Assembly: GCF_007993045.1 (NCBI RefSeq)
Contig: NZ_VOOR01000027.1
Span: forward strand, 1 to 64,000
Direction of reading: 5' to 3'
DNA length: 64,000 nucleotides
Origin: Phaeodactylibacter luteus
GTDB lineage: Bacteria; Bacteroidota; Bacteroidia; Chitinophagales; Saprospiraceae
Made by a program: the position numbers and the translations under genes. How positions within the stretch are numbered: the stretch's first letter is position 1; each line of letters starts with the position of its first letter. This document shows, one piece after another, positions 58,421 to 64,000 of this stretch. The notes beneath the pieces were generated by a model, which saw only the letters and a list, made by a program, of their open reading frames with translations, was not told the origin of the DNA and did no database searches.

Positions 58421-58594
58421 CCGCCCGATCAGTGTAGGTTTAAAATGGGGCTCTCCTTCCCACGCTATGCCTTTTTCCAGTCACTTACCGTCTATCTGGC
58501 ACCTTTCAGTGGGATGGCTGCTATGGTATGAGCGTAGCATTTGCAGCAGCTCGAGAGCGAACTTCAGGGGCTGGTATTTTCGGGTGCTCACCGG

Positions 58595-59305
58595 CTATTC
58601 GCCCCGGGCCTGCGGCTGCAGTGGCCCGGGGAGCCACGAAAGCCGGTCGAAGCAGACTTCGTGGTAGTTGTTGTAGCGCCCGGTCGCAGCAGTGACCCCC
58701 CAATAAATGTTGGCCTGCCCGCCAAAAATATCACCAACCAAGTCTACTTCCGCCGCAATAACCTCCTGCCCATCTATCTCTACGCTCAGCCATTGGCGGG
58801 CGGGGTCCCAGCGCACAGCAAGCCGGTGCTGTGCACAGTCCTCGATATTAGGGATAGGCAGCGGGCCGGCAAGGTCATTGAAATGTCCCACCCGGCCGTT
58901 GGCCATAATCGCAACATGATCCTCGGGCGGGTCCAGGAGGTGCTCATTGAGCCAAGTGTCGATTTCAATGCCGATGGAAGGGGACAGCCCGGCAAACCCT
59001 ATGCCCTCGCCGCGGAAGCCGGTTTGGTTCTGCCGGGCGGTGAACACAAACACCATGCCGTCGGCACCGGCTTCATCTTTACAGCCCAGCAGTACGCTCA
59101 GCTCAATGGAAAACGGCTCGCGGGCATCTATCGGGCGCTTGTACCAGATAGAGCCCGAAGAATAGCCCCGTTCTTCCGTTAGCCGGTAGCAGTTGTCCCC
59201 TGTCCGGTAGGTGTCCCCGCTTAGGGTGAAGTCATCAATGACCGGGCGCTGTGCGGCAGCAGATAGGGCGAGAAAAGCAAAAGCCAGGCAGGGTAGGAGG
59301 CGCAT
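58595..59305 (-). CDS. secreted L-type lectin-domain protein
   Basis: 236 residues; signal peptide (about 1-19). The legume-type lectin fold is indicated by ADGMVFVFTARQN (about residues 79-91), GIGFAGLSPSIGIEIDTWLN (pieces, about 97-116) with metal-site Asp/Asn, and DHVAIMANGRVGHF. It binds a sugar outside the cell. Cysteines suggest disulfides. No enzymatic domain is attached. Neighbouring genes give no clue to its ligand. Confidence 0.75.
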   Translation of the reverse strand: MRLLPCLAFAFLALSAAAQRPVIDDFTLSGDTYRTGDNCYRLTEERGYSSGSIWYKRPIDAREPFSIELSVLLGCKDEAGADGMVFVFTARQNQTGFRGEGIGFAGLSPSIGIEIDTWLNEHLLDPPEDHVAIMANGRVGHFNDLAGPLPIPNIEDCAQHRLAVRWDPARQWLSVEIDGQEVIAAEVDLVGDIFGGQANIYWGVTAATGRYNNYHEVCFDRLSWLPGPLQPQARGE

Positions 59306-59358
59306 AGGCTGATTTTTGCGTTTATAACGCCGCGTGGGGTAAATGGTTGACAGCCAGT

Positions 59359-59697
59359 TTACTTGGCCTCCTTGTTTTCAAAAAACAAGTTGAATACCGA
59401 CATGATGATGCTGAAGGCGATGGCCCAAAACCAGCCGTCTACGGTAAAACTGCTCAGGAGGCTGTCGACAAGGAGCACCATAGCCCCGTTCACGAAGAAC
59501 AGGAAAAGCCCGAGCGTGAGTATGGTGATCGGGAGGGTAAGGAGGAAGAGCACAGGGCGGACCAAAAAATTGGCAATCCCCAAAAGGAGGGCTACGATGA
59601 TGGCGTTGAAATAGCCATCTATGGCGATGCCTGGCAAAATAGCTGCGGCTAGGTAAACCAGCAGGCCGTTGACAAGCAGGGTGATGAGCAAGCGCAT
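59359..59697 (-). CDS. phage-holin-superfamily IV type small membrane protein
   Basis: 112 residues from the ATG at 59697; four hydrophobic helices with the family's ANFLVRPVLFLLTLPITILTLG stretch (pieces, about residues 42-63). This group (Mycobacterial 4-TMS, YkvE/YvlD-like) is widespread and unassigned. The overlapping palindromes at 59792-59820 lie about 95 bp upstream of its start as well as in front of the iron-type operon. Confidence 0.8.
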   Translation of the reverse strand: MRLLITLLVNGLLVYLAAAILPGIAIDGYFNAIIVALLLGIANFLVRPVLFLLTLPITILTLGLFLFFVNGAMVLLVDSLLSSFTVDGWFWAIAFSIIMSVFNLFFENKEAK

Positions 59698-59791
59698 AGG
59701 TTCGTTTTTTATGTAAAAACCCCTTGCCGCTTGCACAGGTTCGTTCCCTTTTGCCGGGGCAGGCGGTTTGTCTTGGGCTGCCCTTTGTTTG

Positions 59792-59820
59792 TATTTAGTC
59801 TAAATACCTAAGATTAGGTA
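59792..59820. promoter_or_regulatory. two overlapping palindromes, candidate metal-repressor site
   Basis: TATTTAGTCTAAATA (59792-59806) is a perfect palindrome; it overlaps by two bases a second palindrome TACCTAA-GA-TTAGGTA (59805-59820). TTAG/CTAA half-sites of this kind resemble DtxR/IdeR-type iron-repressor boxes rather than Fur boxes. It lies between a small membrane-protein gene and the DUF4856 operon. Confidence 0.5.
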
Positions 59821-59920
59821 GGCGTTTGCAGGGTTTGGGTATTGCAGGAGCGGGGTGCCGCCGATAGCTTTGCACTTCCGGCAAACGCTTACCGCTATGT
59901 CGGATTTTTGTAAATAATTT

Positions 59921-59939
59921 ATTTGGACTAAGTCTAAAT
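59921..59939 (+). promoter_or_regulatory. candidate iron operator in front of DUF4856 gene
   Basis: ATTTGGACT-A-AGTCTAAAT is a 19-bp palindrome with one mismatch pair, 68 bp before the ATG. The 10-mer AGTCTAAATA (59931-59940) recurs exactly at 59797-59806, showing that the two sites share one motif. Confidence 0.55.
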
Positions 59940-60007
59940 ATGGTTTGTTTTTTTCTTTTGCAACAACAACCTTTTACGGTATCAGATACAACAACAAACT
60001 TTCAAAA

Positions 60008-61126
60008 ATGAAGAGCGTAAAATTCATGATGCTGGCGCTTGCAGCTGCCACGTTCGTATTCAGCTGTGACGATAACAACGAGAAAGAGCCGCTGGATATC
60101 CCAGCAGAATACGATGGCACCAATTTTGAAGCCAACACCTCTATCGAGCTCCAGGTCCGGGAGCAGCTTACTGCTTTCGTCAACAAAGCCAAAGAGGGGC
60201 GTACCCCTGGCACCAGCGTAGACGCAGCCGAGCTGAGCGCCTTGTACAGTGCAGGTAGCCCATCCCTGCAGAGCATCACGACCAATTATTATCAAGGGCT
60301 GGTAGACGGCTGGATTGCAGAGCTGTCCAAGGCAAGCGGAGGCACCTATACTCCGGGAGCCCCTGCCGGCGAGGGCGGGGCCCTGGGCGGCTATCTGTTT
60401 GATGAAAACGGCATGGAGCTGGAGCAGCTGCTCGATAAGGGCTTGTACGGTGCTGCGATGTACAACCACGCCGTCAGCCTGATCGAAGCTGGCAGCCTGA
60501 CGCCGGCAACCGTCGACCGCTTGGTGCGCATTTATGGGGCACACCCCGATTTCCCCAACACCAACAACAGCGCTACCGCTGACAACCCAGATGCTTTCTT
60601 GGCCAACTACACCGCCCGCCGCGACAAAAACGACGGGCAAGGGCTGTACACCCAAATGAAGACGGCTTTTATCACTTTGCAGGCCGCACTGAAGGCGGGC
60701 GAAGAATACAGCCAAGAGCGCGATCAGGCACTGCAAGACCTGACCGATACCTGGGAGAAAGCCAATGCAGCTACCGTGATCAACTATTGCCATCAGGCTA
60801 TTGCCCGCCTCAGCGCTACCAACCCTACTGAAGGGGAAATTGCAGGCGGCCTGCATTCCTACGCAGAGGCGGTGGGCTTCCTTCAGGGCTGGCGCACCAT
60901 CCCCGCCGGCTACAAAACCATTTCGGATGCGGATATAGATGCCTTGCTGGCAAAAATGAACGCCCCTCAGGGGCAGGTGCCCACGTCTTACCGCTTAGTG
61001 ACCGATCCGGGGGCTGAACTGCCCAAATTGCAGGAAGTCATCGCAGACCTGCAGGGCATTTACGGCTTTACCGATCAGGAGATTGAAGACTTTAAAGAAA
61101 ACTGGGTATCCGTACAGGGCCGATAA
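60008..61126 (+). CDS. DUF4856-family lipoprotein
   Basis: 372 residues from the ATG at 60008; signal with lipobox VFSC at about residues 17-20. The chain is helical, with conserved stretches GALGGYLFDENGMELEQLLDKG (pieces, about 125-146), GAAMYNHAVSLIE and SYAEAVGFLQGWRTI. In Bacteroidota such proteins are recurrently encoded beside imelysin, HTTM and TonB receptor genes, as here. A role in iron binding or uptake at the envelope is inferred from that context and from the operator-like palindromes upstream. Confidence 0.75.
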   Translation: MKSVKFMMLALAAATFVFSCDDNNEKEPLDIPAEYDGTNFEANTSIELQVREQLTAFVNKAKEGRTPGTSVDAAELSALYSAGSPSLQSITTNYYQGLVDGWIAELSKASGGTYTPGAPAGEGGALGGYLFDENGMELEQLLDKGLYGAAMYNHAVSLIEAGSLTPATVDRLVRIYGAHPDFPNTNNSATADNPDAFLANYTARRDKNDGQGLYTQMKTAFITLQAALKAGEEYSQERDQALQDLTDTWEKANAATVINYCHQAIARLSATNPTEGEIAGGLHSYAEAVGFLQGWRTIPAGYKTISDADIDALLAKMNAPQGQVPTSYRLVTDPGAELPKLQEVIADLQGIYGFTDQEIEDFKENWVSVQGR

Positions 61127-61146
61127 GCTCCGGATACATGGAAGTT

Positions 61147-61178
61147 CCGTAGTGGCAGCGGCTGCTACGGGGCTTTCC
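61147..61178 (+). terminator. hairpin between DUF4856 and imelysin genes
   Basis: CCGTAG pairs with CTACGG around TGGCAGCGGCTG and is followed by a CT-rich TTTT stretch. It could make the first gene's message more abundant than the rest of the operon. Confidence 0.45.
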
Positions 61179-61230
61179 TCTTTTGATACGGCAAGTCATT
61201 AGTATAGCTAACGTACAAACTTCAAGGGTA

Positions 61231-62334
61231 ATGAAAACCAATTCTACCTTAGTCCTTTTCTTGCTTTTTGCTGTGCCCGGGCTTTTGCTCACCGGGTGCG
61301 GAACGGAAGGAGAGGGCACGCCTGATTTTGACCGGGAGGAGATGCTCCTTCATTATTCGGCCAACGTGATAAAGCCTGCCTTCCAAGGGCTACAGCAGGA
61401 AGCAGAAAATCTGGACAGCCAGGTGGGGGCTTTTGTTGACGCCCCTTCTGCTGCTGCCTTGGGCAGTGCCAAAGCCGCTTGGCTTTCAGCTTACGCTGCC
61501 TGGCAGTCGGCCAATGCGTTCAACTTCGGCCCAGCAGGGGAAGACGGTCTGCGCAAGGGGCTGATCGAAGAGGTCGGCACCTGGCCTGTGGCAGTGGGAA
61601 AAGTAGAGAATGCCATCACAGCAGCAGACCACTCCCTTTCTGGCTTCGACCGGGACGCGCGGGGTTTCCTCGCCATAGAGTACCTGCTCTTTGGTGGAGG
61701 GGAGGCCGAAGTGCTGCAGCAGTTTGAGGGCTCCTCTTCCCGCCGGGCACATTTGAAAGCATTGACCGCTGACGTGCTGGCCCGCGTACAGGACGTGAAT
61801 GAAGCTTGGGAAGGGTACGAGGCCGAGTTTGTATCAAACAACGGCACCGATGCAGGCAGTTCCACATCAAGGCTGTACAACGAGTGGGTACGGAGTTTTG
61901 AAAGCGCTAAAAACTTCAAGGTCGGCCTGCCTGCTGGCAAGCGGCCCGGGCAGGTTCAGTCGGAGCCTCAGCTCGTGGAGGCTTTTTATTCCGCAACCTC
62001 ACTGGCGCAGCTCAAGGCGCACCTGCAGGCGATAGAAGACATCTATTATGGCGGCGGCGAAGGCGATCGTCAGGGGCCAAGCTTGAAAACCTACCTCGAT
62101 AATGTGGTAGGGGGCACAGCCCTCATCGCAGAGTCGGAAGCCCAATGGGCCAATGTGATGGCTGCGCTAGAAGCTGTACCGGAAGGGCAGCCTTTTCGTG
62201 AGCTCATTGCTGCGGAGGACCCCACCGTGGAGGCGCTGCATACGGAGCTGCAGCGGCAGACCCGGTTCTTCAAAAGCGATATGTCATCCCTGCTGGGCAT
62301 TGCAATTACTTTCAGCAGTGGGGATGGCGATTAG
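61231..62334 (+). CDS. imelysin-family lipoprotein
   Basis: 367 residues from the ATG at 61231; lipobox LTGC at about residues 18-21. Imelysin blocks: WLSAYAAWQSANAFNFGPAG (pieces, about 78-97), TWPVAVGKVENAI, the GxHxxE-like region GFDRDARGFLAIEYLLFGGG (pieces, about 140-158), and a helical C-terminal repeat. Here the classical His of GxHxIE is Arg-Gly-Phe (DARGFLAIEY), as in some Bacteroidota members. Imelysins are envelope proteins of iron-regulated loci. It is the second gene of the operon; the HTTM gene follows after 24 bp. Confidence 0.8.
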   Translation: MKTNSTLVLFLLFAVPGLLLTGCGTEGEGTPDFDREEMLLHYSANVIKPAFQGLQQEAENLDSQVGAFVDAPSAAALGSAKAAWLSAYAAWQSANAFNFGPAGEDGLRKGLIEEVGTWPVAVGKVENAITAADHSLSGFDRDARGFLAIEYLLFGGGEAEVLQQFEGSSSRRAHLKALTADVLARVQDVNEAWEGYEAEFVSNNGTDAGSSTSRLYNEWVRSFESAKNFKVGLPAGKRPGQVQSEPQLVEAFYSATSLAQLKAHLQAIEDIYYGGGEGDRQGPSLKTYLDNVVGGTALIAESEAQWANVMAALEAVPEGQPFRELIAAEDPTVEALHTELQRQTRFFKSDMSSLLGIAITFSSGDGD

Positions 62335-62358
62335 GCTTTAGCCTGAAAAGCAGGGAGC

Positions 62359-63741
62359 ATGAATAGGGTACGCTCAGTTTTAGCAGGGCACAGTTGGCGG
62401 CATTGGGCCGCCTGGCTGGAGGAGCCGGTATCGGTGGCGCCACTGGCCGCTTTCCGTCTTGTCTTCGGGGCGGTCATGTTGTTCAGTACGCTCCGGTTCT
62501 GGGCCCTGGGCTGGATTGAAGACCACTACATCGGTGTGCCGTTCACTTTCAAGTACTATGGCTTCGAATGGGTGCAAGTGCTGCCGCCCGGATGGATGTA
62601 CGCCCTGCATGCAGCTATGGCCCTGGGCGCCTTGGGGGTCATGCTGGGGCTTTTGTACCGTTTTTCTGCTCTGCTCTTTTTCCTGTCTTTCACCTACACC
62701 GAGCTCATCGACCTAGCTTACTACCTAAACCACTACTACTTCGTCAGCCTGGCCAGCTTTTTATTGATCTGGGTACCTGCCAACCGGAGGTGCTCCATTG
62801 ATGCCTGGTTGTGGCCTGGCGTATATGGCAAAGAAGCCCCTCGCTGGACGGTATTGGTATTCAAACTGCAACTGGCGATTGTCTACATTTATGCAGGGCT
62901 GGCCAAAATCAATACCGACTGGCTCATCCATGCCCTACCGCTGCGTATATGGGTGCCGGCCAATGACAAGCTCCCGCTCATCGGGCCGCTGTTCTCATGG
63001 AAGGCCACCCCCTATCTGTTCAGTTGGATAGGCATGCTGTACGACACCCTTATCGTTTTTTTCCTAGCCTGGCCCCGTACCCGGCTCCTGGCCTACCTCA
63101 CTGTTATCGTTTTTCATACCCTTACCGGGCTGATGTTCCAAATCGGCGTTTTCCCGATCGTCATGATCGGGGCGACGTGGATATACTTTTCCCCTGCTTT
63201 CCACGAACGGCTCATCGGCGGGATAGAGCGTGCAGCGCCCATCCCATTCCTGGCAGCAGGACCGCTCAGGGCAAAGCCTGCACCCCGTGCACTGGGCATG
63301 ATGTTGGTGCTGTTTTTTGCTTTCCAGCTGGTTTTCCCCTGGCGCTACCTGGCGTATCCCGGCAACGTCTTTTGGACGGAAGAGGGCTACCGTTTCAGTT
63401 GGCGTGTGATGCTCATGGAAAAAGCAGGGACAGCCACTTTTTATGTGACCGACCGGAAAACGGGGCGCAAGGGCGTGGTAGACAATTCCGAGTTCCTTAA
63501 ACCACACCAGGAAAAGCAAATGGCCATGCAGCCGGATATGATTTTGCAGTTTGCGCATTTCCTTGCCCGGCATTACGAAAAACAAGGTGTACATGACCCT
63601 TTGGTACAGGTAGAAGCGTACGTTACACTGAATGCCCGCCCCAGCCGGCTGCTGATTGACCCTGAGGTAGATCTGGCTCAGGTGGAGGATGGCTGGAAGC
63701 CCAAAAAATGGATATTGCCCTATGAAGATGAATCGTTGTAA
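62359..63741 (+). CDS. HTTM-domain membrane protein (vitamin K-dependent carboxylase-like)
   Basis: 460 residues. About six to eight membrane helices in residues 30-330: ARAAFRLVFGAVMLFSTLRFW-like PLAAFRLVFGAVMLFSTLRFW (pieces), YFVSLASFLLIWVPANRRCSID (pieces), QLAIVYIYAGLAKINTDWL and VFHTLTGLMFQIGVFPIVMI. The HTTM family is related to the vitamin K-dependent gamma-glutamyl carboxylase, but bacterial members are uncharacterised. The C-terminal 110 residues are soluble. Third gene of the iron-type operon; its last 20 bases overlap the TonB receptor start. Confidence 0.8.
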   Translation: MNRVRSVLAGHSWRHWAAWLEEPVSVAPLAAFRLVFGAVMLFSTLRFWALGWIEDHYIGVPFTFKYYGFEWVQVLPPGWMYALHAAMALGALGVMLGLLYRFSALLFFLSFTYTELIDLAYYLNHYYFVSLASFLLIWVPANRRCSIDAWLWPGVYGKEAPRWTVLVFKLQLAIVYIYAGLAKINTDWLIHALPLRIWVPANDKLPLIGPLFSWKATPYLFSWIGMLYDTLIVFFLAWPRTRLLAYLTVIVFHTLTGLMFQIGVFPIVMIGATWIYFSPAFHERLIGGIERAAPIPFLAAGPLRAKPAPRALGMMLVLFFAFQLVFPWRYLAYPGNVFWTEEGYRFSWRVMLMEKAGTATFYVTDRKTGRKGVVDNSEFLKPHQEKQMAMQPDMILQFAHFLARHYEKQGVHDPLVQVEAYVTLNARPSRLLIDPEVDLAQVEDGWKPKKWILPYEDESL

Positions 63742-64000
63742 GGTATGGAAGCTGCTGCTGGCCCTTTCCCTTCTCTGCTCCGTAGCAGGGCGCGGGCAGG
63801 AGGCCGTGGGCGAACTCCGGGGCAGGGTATGGTCCCAGGCTACGGGCAAGGCTGTGGCCGGGGCTACAGCGGTACTGCCGCAGTTGAATCAAAGCGTTTT
63901 CACGGATGACAAAGGCGAGTTTGTTTTTCAGGGGCTGGCTTATGGCGCATACGAGCTGGTTGTTTTTGAAGTAGGCAAGGCCACCTGGCAGCAGGAAGTA
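63722..64000 (+). CDS. TonB-dependent receptor, N-terminal part, cut by window edge
   Basis: 93 codons remain. ATG at 63722 (or 63728, same frame), overlapping the HTTM stop in another frame. A signal peptide (KLLLALSLLCSVAGRGQ, about residues 10-26) precedes a carboxypeptidase-regulatory-like beta domain: GELRGRVWSQATGKAVAGA (about 30-48) and DDKGEFVFQGLAYGAYELV (pieces, about 62-80), the usual N-terminal extension of Bacteroidota TonB receptors. The plug and barrel lie beyond 64000. As fourth gene of the DUF4856-imelysin-HTTM operon it is probably an iron-related receptor. Confidence 0.8.
   Translation, partial: MKMNRCKVWKLLLALSLLCSVAGRGQEAVGELRGRVWSQATGKAVAGATAVLPQLNQSVFTDDKGEFVFQGLAYGAYELVVFEVGKATWQQEV

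Overview
The window looks like a chromosomal segment of a GC-rich member of the phylum Bacteroidota, most plausibly a marine or freshwater Saprospiria (Lewinella/Phaeodactylibacter-like). This is inferred from the protein families (TonB-dependent receptors with a carboxypeptidase-like N-terminal domain, MbnP/MauG and DUF4856/imelysin/HTTM gene groups, a T9SS-type C-terminal domain, many lipoproteins), the near absence of Shine-Dalgarno sequences, and several matches to the Bacteroidota -7 promoter element TAnnTTTG. No rRNA, tRNA, CRISPR array, phage or transposase gene was seen.

Layout. 1-1300: left edge with a nested stack of small palindromic repeats. 1301-4430: outer-membrane Omp85-like protein, glycosyltransferase, lysophospholipid acyltransferase. 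4526-10263: a TonB receptor and a beta-helix lipoprotein on the minus strand, divergent from a PiT-like permease, with 11-bp-periodic Pho-box-like repeats in front of both directions. 10593-12140: pyrR-pyrB. 12396-15395: a 999-residue periplasmic coiled-coil protein built of 11-mers and 7-mers. 15626-19910: TlpA-like thioredoxin, small membrane and secreted proteins, a Nudix hydrolase and pyrE. 19992-28172: M42 peptidase, UbiA-like protein, degenerate retropepsin-like protein, voltage-gated K+ channel, priA, haem-c/FG-GAP lipoprotein. 28691-37135: TerC, a UmuD-like protein lacking its catalytic serine, transketolase, SDR oxidoreductase, fasciclin protein, alpha/beta hydrolase, and an SDR/HxlR divergent pair. 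37333-41343: an overlapping pair of unknown secreted proteins and a coiled-coil lipoprotein. 41939-45025: M14 carboxypeptidase, secreted DinB-like protein, D-amino-acid oxidase. 45022-49032 (minus): a copper-linked group (small Cys protein, CDACGC beta-barrel, DUF4625-like lipoprotein, MbnP, MauG/MbnH). 49167-53553: GH53 galactanase, queD-folE-fabD, yqgE. 53834-59697 (minus): 2-hydroxyacid dehydrogenase, ArsA-type ATPase, NSUN/RsmF rRNA methylase, L-type lectin, small membrane protein. 60008-64000: DUF4856 lipoprotein, imelysin, HTTM protein and the start of a TonB receptor, preceded by palindromic operators; this is an iron-type uptake operon.

At least three families of short non-coding mobile-looking elements lie between the genes. 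Family A (five copies, each 169 bp counting both CTAG ends) is an imperfect palindrome. One copy sits inside a family C element exactly at a CTAG that is present once in other C copies, which indicates a 4-bp CTAG target duplication. Family B (one copy) has the same length and shared internal motifs but a different end. Family C (eight copies, about 215 bp when intact) has its own inverted ends.

Most interesting points: the Pho-box-controlled TonB receptor/lipoprotein/PiT locus, the copper-type MbnP/MbnH group, the iron-type operon with shared operator sequence, the nested CTAG elements, and the hendecad coiled-coil giant. All functions are inferred from sequence reading alone; no database search was possible.
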